Both the position numbers and the translations under genes were made by a program. Shown here piece after piece: positions 10,506 through 22,972 of a stretch of 64,000 nt of DNA (positions are counted from its first letter, which is position 1; every line of letters begins with the position of its first letter). Source of the DNA: Abelmoschus esculentus (Eukaryota > Streptophyta > Magnoliopsida > Malvales > Malvaceae); NCBI GenBank assembly GCA_035048815.1, contig JAUCBN010000036.1, positions 3,048,001 to 3,112,000 of the forward strand, read 5' to 3'. The notes under the pieces were generated by a model. It made no database searches. It had not been told where the DNA came from and saw nothing but the letters and a program-made list of their open reading frames with translations.

Positions 10506-10858
10506 CCATCATCAACCACCCAGCATCCGCCCTTAGATTTGTTTACTCCTTCAACGCACAGAGATTTCGAGATCCACGCCGCCTGCTTCTTCTCCACGGA
10601 CCTTTTCGATTAAAACACATGGCTACCAAGTTGGAAGAGGCGGCAGTGCTGAAGGGAGCCGGTGACGATAACAAAAAAGGAGGTAAAGCGGAAGAATTGG
10701 CGAAGGAAATACCGCCGCCGCCGGAGAAGCCTGAGCCTGGGGATTGTTGCGGGAGCGGGTGCGTGCGTTGCGTTTGGGATGTGTATTATGAAGAACTTGA
10801 AGCTTATAATAAGCTTTATAAATCAGATTCCAAGGACTCTGCTTCTATTTCATCATAA
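10502..10858 (+). CDS. Oxidoreductase-like (OXLD1/PF09791-type) small protein
   Basis: Single-exon ORF of 118 aa. Residues 71-101 form the conserved oxidoreductase-like N-terminal domain: a PPPPEKPEPGDCCGSGC run, then VRCVWDVYYEELEAY, with cysteines 82, 83, 87 and 90. The cysteine set suggests metal or redox chemistry, but the biochemical function of the family is not established. The N-terminus (1-40) is basic, Arg-rich and without acidic residues until Asp24, which suggests mitochondrial targeting. A second in-frame ATG at 10619 (MATKLEEA) sits in a better context and could give a 79-aa untargeted form. The short ORF at 10440-10505 overlaps the first start codon. The downstream ORF near 10978 has no recognised domain and is left out. 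Confidence 0.8.
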   Translation: MTIINHPASALRFVYSFNAQRFRDPRRLLLLHGPFRLKHMATKLEEAAVLKGAGDDNKKGGKAEELAKEIPPPPEKPEPGDCCGSGCVRCVWDVYYEELEAYNKLYKSDSKDSASISS

Positions 10859-13800
10859 TTTTTCTTTCATTTTCATTCTGTTTTGAATTTGGTGGTAATA
10901 ATGAAATTCGGAGAATCAGATTGTTGTTGTCTGGTTTTGGCAACATAAGATTATTGTTCTAGACTTCCTCCATTGATTTGATGAAATACAAAGGAATTGT
11001 TTCTTCTTCTTTTCATGTTTTTCATTTGAATCGAAAAGGAGATATACAATATAAATCAAAGCATATAGAATCCGGTAAGAAGAAATTTTCCCTGTTTATG
11101 GACCAGATAAGAAAAACCCATAAACTGAGACTTTCCCATGGGCCAAACAGAACTGAAAATCATCCCAATCAAGATGGAAGAACCTCACAAGACCAAACCC
11201 ATTTAAAAATTTTGGTGAAAGAGATGCTATCAATTGATTTGTGTAAAGGTATTTAAGCAAAATAAGTAAATTATTTTATTAAAATAAAATTAAGATATTT
11301 TTTAATAATAACATAAAATATATAATTATATTATTTTGTGTGTAATTGTTACGTTATCCTTCCGTTAATTTTTAACGAATGGTTATAATGAATCATTCTA
11401 ATAGTTATATGATATATTTACTTAAAATTAAAAATATATAGATCATATCGATATCACTCATAGTTGGGTAGTAAACAATATAGTTTACCCTTAAATTATC
11501 GTACGATGAGGTTGAGAATAGAAATCTTCTACCCCTTAATCGTGTCTCCTATTCTCATGTTAAAAAATCTTAAAAAAATTAAATTCTAAATCGTAATTCT
11601 AATTTTCAATATCCTAAAACTCTAAACATACTACTTTAAAATAAAAACACTAATAAAAATACGATTAAGGACGAATGATTTTCAAACCTTGCCGGGAATC
11701 CCAAGTTCCTTATAGTTCTCTCCCTCCGAGCCACCAAGAAAATAGGACAAGTGAGCTGAATGGATTACAACAGCTTAACTATAAACCTGGACAAAGTACA
11801 ACAGCAATAACCCTTTTCTAGAAAGTGTTGTCCCCATCCAATCCAGAGCAAATCTCAGAATCACTGTAAGAGAATTTGTTTTTTGTAGTATTTTTCATTA
11901 CCAGCCTGCAAGTTGAATTAAAGGGTGCTTGTAAATCCAGTTTCTGGACCACATCCAAAACAAATACACCAAGTCAACTGAATTGTCTTTTCTGTACAAG
12001 ATTTCTATCTCTTCTCGCTGCTGGCCAGTGGCCACACACACTAGGGGTCCATTCCACTGCCTGACTGTCAATTCTCATAACAAGTCCCATGGTCTTAAAT
12101 GACATTTTTTGTCCTTTTTTAAGGCTTTTAATTCAAGCAACAGCTGTTTGAGGAGCTTAACCATGGGTGTTCTGTTTCTCTGACGAGTTCATTAGTACAA
12201 CATTGACCCTTATTTCACTTACCTTGGCTCTCAGTTTGCAGCTAAGCTAAGTCCACGTTATTCCACCATGGGTGTTCTTTGGCTATTCTAACTTTCAGTG
12301 AATCGACGACGGTTATGACTGGCTGAACAAGAAGAAAGTTGGCCGGGAGAATCCACCATAGTGACTGAGAGTTCAGGTGGCACAACAACATAGACAAACA
12401 TTATTCCCCCTTTGTCTTCTCAACATGAGAATCCGAGAAAAAGTGAAAGTTTTCAGACATGGGGAGATGGTCTCAAAGACACAAAAAACTCACAACTAAA
12501 GTTGGTCTTTTGCATTGGGAAAGGGAAGAGTATCAATGATTTGTTTTCCAAGTTTCATTTGCTGTGAGGTCTTTTCCAGGAAAAGAATACTTGATAGAAC
12601 TCAACACGAGTATTTAGTTTTACAGCAGTCAGATTGAGGGAAAATTCCCATCATTCCACCAAGAAAAACATCAGCTATCAGCACTGAGAGAATATTCAGG
12701 CTTAATGCAGTTGCAGAAAACAGTATTTATAGTATAACCATACACACATATATATATAAACCAACAGACAGAAAAGAAGCATGACTGAAATTAAGTTTTG
12801 CATTATTTTAATATAGAAGCCGCTTTGTTCCCTTGGTTATATACAATCCATTAATTTCAGTCCCTACATGCAATAGAAAAGAAAAAGACAGATGTGGTCA
12901 CTCAAAAAGCCAATTATTGTGTTTAGCTTGTTTCATAGTTCCCAGCTATCCAGACAATTATGACCAACAAATACATGCTACTTGATTTGCAAGAAAACTA
13001 GTTTGAGTATTCATGTGTGCTGATACAAAATGCAAACATTCGATAGCATATCGAACCATTAAAAGAAATCAGATAGTCTGCAGATAAATATACTGGTCCA
13101 GTTTGAAATGAAAAGTTTCCTGCTATATTGAACATACATATCCAATCAGACTCCAGATTTGAGGAAGGAAAACACAGGCAATAAGGATACAAAACAGTTG
13201 AATTTGAAGGTACGCCGAATCGATAAGCGAAATTCGGCTATCCGGCTCAGTCCAACTGGACAACTCTACTAAATAATGAAGACCAGAACCTGTTTTTTAC
13301 ATCTTCTTACAAGCTTTTTATTAATCAGAAAGCTAAGTAAAATAATCTTTGAGAAAAAGGGATACCTGAAACACAAATATAAGAAAGAAAACAAAATTGA
13401 CCTAATCTTCTGCTTTGCTTTAGTTCTGCAGTTCATGGCTTCATTTAGCTTCAAAATAAGATCAAGTTCAACCATATTTGTTTTTATATATTTTCATTGA
13501 GTTGAATAATAGTCTTTGTTCTAAGACCCTAATATTCTTATTCCATGGCAATTTTACTGAACAGTCTCACAGTTCCATCCCTGTACTTCAACCCCAGATT
13601 CCTTTTAGGTGGAAAGCATACATATTTTGTCAGTTCTGAACTTTTCTTCCATTTTTACAAGATTGTGTGACCAACAAGTTTCCCCTTCCAATGCTATAAT
13701 TGGCACTATAAGAAAACAATAACCGGGAAATAGGGGGAAAAGATCAAAGAATATAATAGCTTCTGCTTTATAAAATTAATCATATTCAAGTTAAATGTAA

Positions 13801-14952
13801 ATGTTATGCAACTCGAACACTTCATTTTACTTGAAATACCATTGTCCAACATGATAACAAGTCATTTCAAGACACTTGTTTGGAGATATCCAAGACAAAC
13901 CATTAGGTTAAAATGTAGTTCAAAGTGATTAGGGCTTAAAACAAAGAAAGAGAATAGGTACATAGCTGCAGGCATTATGTGCTAGCATTAACTGAAACTT
14001 GCTATCTAAGCTTCTTATGGAAAAAGCATGTGAGAACAGAAGAAAAAACCTTCCCAGATCCCCAAAACACGTACTAAATATAATTATTGATGTGTTTAAC
14101 CAATGGTAATAAATTAGTCATTGGGAAATGAGAAGAAACACAACCGAACCAGAAGTAATTTTTTATTAAGATCTTTTACATAGAGATGAACAAGACAGTA
14201 ACGTGTATGCAATAATATATCAACAGTTTAGTTTGCAGGAAGGCAATAAAACAAAAGCAGATGATAGGAAATATTTCCCATTTTATCAACAAAGAAGTCA
14301 TATTCAAGCCTATGCATGTTGAATCTAATGGGTAACATTGATGACGATGATGAAGATCACATGAAATTAGATAGGGAAACAAAAGAGAATGGGATTTTTA
14401 TGTTTTCACCTCTGGAATTTGAAGGCCACCACTCATTCATTCATGCATGGCTGATGGCTAATGGCTGGAACGCCCATACCTTGAGAACTAAAAAGGTGTT
14501 GGATTGTTGAACCGATGAAGAAACCGATATTCGTTCCCTTTGAAAAATGGTGAACATACGGGTAACAGGGAAAAAGGAGCCTCACTCAAAGTTCAAATCT
14601 AACCAGAAAGTGCAATGGGAATCCGTAAAATCTACCGAGAATAATATGTACCCTCGCTCGCCACGCTACAATGTCGTGTGCACATTTCGTAAACAAACTG
14701 GTTTGAGCCAAAGGGTTCGAATTTGTGCCATAAAGAAACACCTCCCGAATTTCTTTCTCTCTCTTTAACTTTTTTTTTTAATTTAAAACCCTTTCAACAA
14801 CTCCCTACCTCAAATGGTGGGTGTCAAATTTTGTAGAACTTAATTATCAATGTCGTGTGAAAGGTGACATGATTAGGTAAGCGAGGGGAGTAGAAGAAAA
14901 GAAGTGGAAGAAAGATAAAAGGATTGTGGGGTGAGGTTTTTTTCGTTCTTAT
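10859..14952. other. Long intergenic stretch, no recognised gene
   Basis: About 4.1 kb of mostly unique, AT-rich sequence between two convergent genes. Only short ORFs without domains are present, such as those at 11876, 13276 and 14316. The word CCATGGGTGTTCT occurs twice, near 12162 and 12267. The end nearest 14950 will hold the 3' UTR of the SHI-type gene. I see no tRNA, no transposon protein and no convincing microRNA precursor. Confidence 0.45.
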
Positions 14953-16332
14953 TTAAGATTTTGGATTTGAGAAAAACGGCGTACCAGCCATGAAAGAGTT
15001 GAGTGGAGTTGAAAATAGAGAGGAAGGGTCTATAAAAGCAGTCACCGAGGAAGGAGAAGCACCGATGCCGGCGGTGGAAGCTACAACGGGATCCGTGTTG
15101 GTGGCCGCGGCAGTAGGGCCGCCAGCGATGAGATTCAGCGGTTGAACCACTCCAGCAGCAGGAAAACTCTCATCAGCCGGTGCTGCTGATGGTGTAACCA
15201 TGTCATAGGCGCCACTATCAGGGCCTTGGTTGTAAAGGATTCCCTTGAAAACATGACCTCCGATGTTCACAGCCGTCTGATAAGCGTACTGATCGTCGGC
15301 GTCTTCAACGCTACTCACCTTCACGCAACGAAACACAGCCTCAGAGTTCACTTCTGCTGGGAAATTCCCTAGTTCTAACCCTAAAAAGATAACAACAAAA
15401 TCAACCCTTCATCAGATATACAAAGTACAGCAGAAAAAAACTGGGTTTTTCATTTTTTGATCGTTACCATGACTATATGTGGAAAACAAAGGGGATATCA
15501 TACACAAAAATATCAAGAAAGGAGAAGAAAGAGAGAAAATCTATCATTGAGAAGAGAGAAACAACAGTTTCTTCACTGTCAAAACCTCGTCAGGAATACT
15601 AAAAAACAGTGTTTGGAAAAAGAAAAGATGAAAAAGGAGAAAGGAAAAGCTGCCTGGGGGAGTGTTTAGTATGGCTAACGATTTCATCAAACGCTATTGT
15701 TTAACTTTTCTCATTTTTGCCTCAAAATCTTCCTTAACGAGAGGGAGAAGAAACAAGAAGAAAACTGTACCTGACGCGTTAGTGGGTAAACGAGTGTAAG
15801 CAAGGGAAGAAGACGGTCGATTCTCACGATGTCTTTTGGGATTCTCTGTCCGGAGTTGAAGTTCTTGCTGTTGCTGTTGCTGCAAAGCAGCAAGTTGTTG
15901 CCTTTCACGGCGCTTGGAAGCAGGAACCCAGGTACTTTTCACATGAGTTTGGCAATCGAAACCTCGGCTTTTACAACAAGTTCGACACCGCATGTGAGAG
16001 CAATCCTTTTTAGCTTGGTTACCACAATCCTGGCAACTTATACCCCCTCCTCCTCCTCCAACACCACCGCTACTCATCATCAAGAAACCTGATCTCGACG
16101 AAGAATCATCAGAAAAGTTAATCGAGCTCCTACTAGGACCAACCCCTAACCCAGCTGCCGACACATAAAGATCTTGTTGCTGCTGCTGCTGTTGCCATAG
16201 TTCGAAACCCTTGTAAGGAATATCTTCATTTCTGTACCAAAACCAGCTCTCCGGTTGTATTCCGGTGGGTGTATTTCCTTGTTGTTGATCTTGTTGGGTG
16301 TTAGTCCCTCCTAGTGAAAAGAAACCCGCCAT
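14953..16332 (-). CDS. SHI/STY-family RING-like zinc-finger transcription factor
   Basis: Two exons (minus): 16332-15771 and 15380-14953, joined in phase to 329 aa. The start is the first in-frame ATG, giving MAGFFSLGG, the usual start of SHI/STY1 proteins; the frame upstream has only a TTG. The zinc-binding module is complete: C100-x2-C103-x7-C111-x4-C116-x2-C119-C120-x6-C127-x2-H130. It is followed by a basic KRRERQ stretch and, in exon 2, the family's IGGH dimerisation domain (IGGH at 227-230). Poly-Gln (47-53, 151-156) and Gly-rich (89-97) runs are present. The family activates auxin biosynthesis (YUC) genes and shapes gynoecium and leaf development in the nucleus. By neighbourhood (next to ALDH3F1) it is best compared with Arabidopsis STY2/SRS2, though sequence alone does not separate SHI, STY1 and STY2. 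Confidence 0.93.
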
Positions 16333-19300
16333 TTCTCTTCCTCTAAACCTCTTCCGGACAGACAATCCATATCATAAAATCTCCCCCCAAAACCTTTAAA
16401 TTCCCCAATCTTTCCTCCTATGTTGTACGTGTAATCTTTACATGAAACCACTCGTCTCTGTAACAACTTCGTTGGCTTTTGGTTTTAGACTTTTAGTTTT
16501 AGTTTTAGTTTTCCCTGCAGCAGGCTGTCCCCCCTCGTGCTATCTCCTGTCTCTTTCGCTTTAAATTCAATTGTTTTTTCCCTCGCCGTGGCATTTAAGA
16601 AACAAAACAACAAGCCGAGAATTTACACCTCTTTTCTGCCAACGCCGCCACGACCGTCTTCTCTTTCTTCTGCTGTAAAACCCCAATTCAATTCCCTTCA
16701 CATAAACTCACCATCTCCCCTTTCTCTGATTCCTTGCAGGTTCCTTTTTCTCTCTCTCGGATGAACAAACAAATGAACAGAAACCCAGAAACAGAAAGGG
16801 CATAATAAATGGTTAATTTATTGTAAATATAAGGAAAGAGCGATGCTTGCTTTGCTTTTTTTTGTTTCTATAAACAGTTTCTGGGTTTCTTTTTCTTTTC
16901 ACTCACAACTGTCTTTCTTCTTCGTTTGTCTGAGGCAGATGTCATGTCCTCTCCAAATCCAATGATCGACTGATGCCCTGTCCCACTTCTCATTCTCATC
17001 CAACGGTTGTCTATTCGCCACGTGTCTTCCTTCCAACCCTTTTCCCCTTAAACCCCGCTACCTTGTCTTTTTCTAATTATTTTTCGAATGAAATTACCGT
17101 AATTCCCTGAAACTTAAGTAGCCTACATAAATCTATATTTAATTTTTATTTTAAAATAAAATATTTTTATAAATAATTAACCCGCAACATACTTTAAATC
17201 GAAGAACATAGATCGATTTATCATTTATTTTAGAAATTAATTATTTACGTATTTAATTTAAGTATAAATTCTTGGTAATGTGATTTAGGGTTATTTTCTT
17301 TGCAAATCCAATTCCTTTTGTTTAACCATTTTGGTCAGTTTGTGTAATAAAAGTAATTAACAACGCAGCTGGAAAGCTAATTCTCCTCCACTGTTTCCAG
17401 GACATACGTCGATTATAAGGGCATATCTGTCAATCGGAACTCGGAATATTTTTTATTAATGATAATTAAACTTTACAATTAGTTTATTAATGGAGAGAGA
17501 TTTAGGCAGCGAAAAAGAGGAAGAATAGGGTACCGTGCAACAATTTATAGATTTCTTAAAACAAATTTACGTAGAGTTATAATTAATATTAGACCGTTAT
17601 TAATTTTTAAATTAAATAGTTAAAAATTTAAATGATATACTTTTTTTATTACGGATTTTAAATTTAATAAGATTGCATAAATTATTCACAAAATCTACAT
17701 GTTAATTTAATTGTTTTAGTAGGATGAGATATTTATTTTTTTAAATAAATTAAAAATTAAGTTTTTATATGATAAATAAATAAATTTAGATTACAGAAAC
17801 ATTTCCGTATTAAATATTTATAAACTACGATTTGAATTTATCGATTAATAAAATATTTTAATGCGTGACTAGTACATCTGTCTGAGATAAGGGCATATCT
17901 GTCAATTGAATTTTTTAATATAATAATTGTAATTTTCGATTTGTTGGGTAGTGAAGAAAAGACTGTAATATTTTTATTGCTTTCTTAAAACTATTCTTAA
18001 TCTGTGGGTCCGTCATTCAGGTATAAATTGTGGTATTAGAGGGAACATTGCGCCACCCTGCCTTCTTCCTTTTTCACCCCCCTTAAGTAGTACCAGTAGT
18101 ATTGTTCTACAATAATACAGTTCTACAGGTTAATTATATTTATTTTTTATTTTATTGGTATATTCAAATGAAAAGGGATTAATTAATTAATTAATTAGTA
18201 GTGTGGACTGAAATGCATCTGCTATTTTCTTCTTCTAAATATAATTCATTCGTAATATTTTTTTATTTAAAATATATCTCAAGATCGAATTACAATAATA
18301 GATTGAATTATAAAATCAACTTTTTTATTATATCTTTATTTATATCTTCTGTTATATTTTCTTAAAAAATTAAATTTTAAATTTTAACTCTTATTCTTAT
18401 ATCCTAAACCTATACACTATACCCTAAAAATATATTATACCTTTTAATTTTATAAACTCTAACCATAATCCTTGACATAAACCTTAACCCTAAGCCCTCT
18501 AATTTAAAACGAAGATATGGATAGAGGCATGAGAAAGAGGCAAACGATTTCCGTCTTATAAAACCAATTGACTGATACGTGTCATAAACAGGGATGGAGT
18601 TAAAATTTAATATTAAGAGGAACTAAAATCTATTAAAGCTTTAAATTTAAAAATTAGGATTGACAAACTCTATTTAATTAACTTTTAAATTAAAAGAAAT
18701 CAAAAATATAATTATACCAAAAATTTAAGAAAGGGGCCATAGCTATTTTCACCCCTACACAGCTCCTGATCATAAATAAATAAAAATGACCAATCTCCCA
18801 CGTTTTCCTTTCGATTTTTAAGTTTTCAACGTGAAACAGCAACTGTAATAAATTTTGAAGAAAGATGGAGTCGTGATAAGTGTAGATGATGCTTGTTCAT
18901 TTCAGCAATGCCGAGTTACATGCATGCAGTCTCCATTGACCTAAAAAAAACTCAACACTTGAACTTCATGTCCTTGTCAACTTTACATAAACATATAGTT
19001 GTTATATATCAGATTACTACATTTACTCAAAGGTTATGAAAATATTTTGTTGGAGATAGATCACAGGGTGAAGCAGAAACCAGCTTCTCTTGTCTGGTCT
19101 TGGTACATGGACGCGGTTTTAAGCAGGGAGAAGAGACGAGGCAATAAATAATTGGTGTTTAATACTCGACAGACAGCGGTCGTTTGTGTGTGTCAGTCAG
19201 ACAGTCTCGAGCCCTGTGCTGGTTCCCAGGGTTGAAAACCTTTAGATTATGTTCTACAGTCTCTTCGATCACATACAGAACCTCTCTCTCTCTCTCTTTC

Positions 19301-19439
19301 TTGTCTATGTACTATGAGTTATCTTACTGACAATGTAATACTACTATGAAAATAATTTAAGAGATAAAAAAAATATATAAAACTTCTTTCATATAATATA
19401 GAAATTTAAATGACAAAGACAATAATCATCAAATTTTTA

Positions 19440-19830
19440 AATATTATATAAAAAATATTAAATTTTTATTTTTATTATAAAATAATTATTGAACTGTTAA
19501 TTATAATTAAATGAATGGTTTATTAAGTATAAATATTTATATAATAATATATTTAATTTTTAATATGTATATATTTAATTAATTGATTAGATATCAATAA
19601 TAAAAATTAAATTAAGATCAAATTAATTAAATATATAAATATAAAAAATAAATATATTATTATATAAAATTTTATACCTATTAAATCTTTCGCTTAATAA
19701 CGATCAGTGATGCATTGATAACTTTAATTATAAAAATAAAAATTTAATATTCATTAATAACTTTTAAAAGTCTAATAATTATTTATATTTTTATAATAAT
19801 TTAATAACTATTTATATATTTTTACCTTTA
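19440..19830. repeat. AT-rich fold-back element
   Basis: The segment around 19525-19585 (TATATAATAATATATTTAAT, then a TATATATTTAATTAATT run) recurs as an imperfect reverse complement around 19620-19675 (AATTAATTAAATATATAAAT, then ATATATTATTATATAA). Outer sequences also pair loosely (AATAATTATT near 19481 and 19778). This gives a structure of roughly 390 bases centred near 19600. It resembles a decayed MITE, but the base composition makes chance pairing possible, so the limits are approximate. Confidence 0.4.
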
Positions 19831-20093
19831 TTTATTAATTATTACACATCTAATTAGTAGTTCAATGCATAGCCATGGAATAAAGACGTTGCCTTTGTTG
19901 AACACATGACTAAACAATACAATCAACACCAAGAAAGCAAACGCGTTTACATCACGTGGTTTGGCGCACAATAAAATTTCCTGTTTTTTAGAATTTAAAC
20001 TTTAGGGTGATTCAAAATCAAGTAGGAGGAAAATACAATTAAGGGTTTTGTTATACATAATTTTAAGGGTTATTAGTGGGGCTTTGGACGGGC

Positions 20094-20420
20094 GTAATAA
20101 GAACAACCGCACAGGGTCTCTAAAAAAGAGGGTCACAAAATTTCTATAAAATTATTGTAAAAATTTCGAATATACTCTTAAGAAAGATAAATTATAATTC
20201 TTAAAACGTTATAATTATGTCCTAAATATAACAATTGATTATACAATTTTATTGATTGTTTCTATTACTATTGTTTTCGTAGAACTAGTGAGATTTTGGC
20301 ATAATATAAACAACCGCACGAAGCCCCTAAAAAGAACAAGTGTTTCTAAAAACCACATTTTAGAACTAATGTGACATGGACAATTGCTTCTAAGGGTCAC
20401 ATTTTCATAAATTGCACAGT
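20094..20420 (+). repeat. Diverged direct repeat sharing AACAACCGCAC
   Basis: The unit beginning near 20096 (AACAACCGCACAGGGTCTCT, AAAAAGAG, then GGGTCACAAAATTTC) recurs from about 20307 (AACAACCGCACGAAGCCCCT, AAAAAGAAC), with a GGGTCACATTTTC piece near 20393. The two copies lie about 210 bases apart in the same orientation. Probably a local duplication or part of a noncoding transposon. No ORF is associated. Confidence 0.4.
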
Positions 20421-22972
20421 GCTCTTAAATTCTTTGAAACTCCCGTTTCAAATCTATCATATGATTTTCTTTTAATCAGTTTTAGTGAATTGATATTAAA
20501 TTTTTAGCCTTAAAACATAATAATCTTTTTTTTAACTAATAAAATAAAATGATTAATTATTTTAGTGTAAAATAGAGTGAGATTATGACAACCCAAAAAA
20601 AAAAAAACACTGCTACAAATCCCGAAGTTAACTAACTGGTTTGTGTTACTACTCCAACAGCCCAAGGATTGCAATTTGTTTGAAACACACATACTACTAA
20701 TATAACAACAATAATTCCAGCTTTCGCTTGTACATTTCCCCCCTTCTTTCAGTCGGTGCATGTCTATGTTTCTTACCCTGTTACTCTAAGTCTGAGCAGT
20801 GAGCATCCTATATTTGGCAAAGTAAAGCTAAAATGGCAATGCCCCCATCGAGAAAAATCCCAAAACTCGTTTTCTTGCTCAGCCACTGTGGAATTGTTTT
20901 GTTTAGTGCATGCAGCTGCGGCAATATAAAAGAGAGGATTATAGGGATGGACTATGGTGTCACTGTCAGAAGAAGAGGGCAATAAATGGAAGCAGGCAGG
21001 CATGTGATCGCAGTTGCAGAGCATATATAGGGAGAGGGGAAGTCAAAAATATGCGCAATAAGTTCAGAATGTTCATTCAGACATCTCTCTCGAGACTCGA
21101 CAAGCAAAATAAAGTAATAAACAAGTGATATCTTCTGTATATATATGCATTCCCTTTCGGTTCCTGGTTCCTCTTTACTGTCGTGAATAGCTGCTGCAGT
21201 AGGAGGATTCTATTCTCTTGTGTTTTGATAACGAAAGATCTTCACCTCAACAGTTCTTCAATCCATTGCAACTGCAGTGTGGTCTAAGCCCCCACCCACC
21301 AATTTCTCGTCGTTGAAAACTTCTCCTTTTGTTCTTTTGTGGGTCCCTTTTGGATTAGGGTTTTGGTTATTTTCCTCTGTATCTTGTTTATCACATACAT
21401 ACATGCATATAATTCACCATGGATATCGAAGGAAGAAACTATGACCCCCTTGTTCATCCTTACTAGCTACTTCTCCGGTCACCATGTTCATCAATTTATT
21501 AACATATACTTTTAGGGTATTGATTCATTCATCATCTAGCTTCACGACTAGGGTATTGCCACCTTATTTTTTTGGTTTATTTCTGTAGTAGTGTTGTGTT
21601 CGTGTAATAATATATGCGTACTTGCATATCGGTATGATCCTTTCTGTATTGATACGCCCAATCCGTATCCATTTATTTTATTATTCTTTTTTTTAGATGC
21701 ATTATAATTTTGATATGTTTTATAATTTCAATAATAAAAAAGTAATGACTATTATCGAGATCAAAGTTTGACTTGTACAGATAAACTAAAATCAAAGTTC
21801 GTATATCATATTACATATTTCATCAAAGTTCATCTATAATTTTAATATTTATCTCCAATAATTTTTTCATAAAGATCTAAAAATCTTAATATTTACAAGC
21901 AATATTACCTTATTTTTTGTAATACAAGATATTATATTGCATGCATTAAGAATCAAAAGTCTAATGATAATTAATCAACATGATGGAGAATGCAAATGAA
22001 AAGGAAAAAATGTTAATGGTGATGGTGAAGATAAGGTTGATAGGACAAGTAGAGAGCATAAATGCCATACCATCCAAAACAGAAAGAGGGTGGGGACATG
22101 AGTGCATGGTGGAAGGGATGCACTTCCCAAAATAGTAAAATGGCAACATCAAGCTTACCCCTTATTTGATGCTCATATCAATTCTCCACTTATGAAAGCC
22201 TTGTTTCTCGCCATCCATCCTCCTTTCTAGCATTTCAACACCCTAAGAAGTAAACAAAAGTGTGGTCTAAACTCTGAATTCGATATCGATGAAATCTTGA
22301 CTCGATTGATATGATTATCGTTGAAGTGTTTAAATGAAAGTTCAAGTGCATTATTATTCTTCGAGTAAAGGGTTGATTGATCTAAATAGTTTAACCATTA
22401 TATCAAAATTCGTTTTTAAATTGATCCTAATAAAAATATAACATAAAATAATTCAAGCACAAAACACAACTTAAAGATCCATAGATCCTGTTTACTTTTA
22501 GTGTTTCAGTACTGTTGATCATTTGGATTTTTCTAAGAACTGTTGTTTCTATTTCAGGCCAATCAAAGATCCATAGAGGGTATCTATTCCTTGTTTAAAG
22601 TTGGATTTTTGGTGTTGGGTTTTGTTCACAGATTTGACTTAGAATCATTTGGTAATGCCCGTCCTTGAAAGCAATGAATTTTTCTCTTTATTTGAGCAAA
22701 GCCTTTGAACCCTAAGTAACTAGGCGTATCAGAGATTATGTAGAACAGAAATGGACCCTCAATGGCCAACGGCAATGAAATCATTCATTTTGGCCAAAAA
22801 TCGCACTAAAAAATCGTATGTCTTTTTTCGGTGCCCCTTCGTAAACTAATTTACAGACTCTATTAACCCCACTTAAACTAAAACAACTGCCTGAAACACC
22901 TTTTGACCAAAGCCCTTCATTTTGGAAAGCTTGACACTCAACCTAAACTAACAAGATGCCTATTCTTTCGAT

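Larger units (their letters stand above)
16333..22972. other. Large AT-rich intergenic region
   Basis: About 6.6 kb. The first ~600 bases are pyrimidine-rich and include the 5' leader and promoter of the minus-strand SHI-type gene. The rest is AT-rich with a (TTAA)n run near 18178, a CT microsatellite near 19285, a fold-back element at about 19440-19830, a diverged direct repeat at 20094-20420, and unique sequence. The stretch at 20.7-21.4 kb is closer to genic base composition and contains a 15-codon ORF beginning at 21419, but nothing recognisable. The last ~200 bases are the 3' flank of BGAL3. Confidence 0.45.

Noticed and set aside
14316..14510. Short ORF with an Asp-rich stretch in the 10.9-14.9 kb gap
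   Set aside because: TTG-initiated, no domain, no splice partners; consistent with chance.
16333..16365. Eleven-codon N-terminal extension of the SHI-type protein
   Set aside because: It starts at TTG rather than ATG, and family members begin at MAGFF.
20961..20980. CTGTCAGAAGAAGAGGGC-like stretch resembling miR156
   Set aside because: Too many mismatches to the mature microRNA and no matching star arm in a hairpin nearby.
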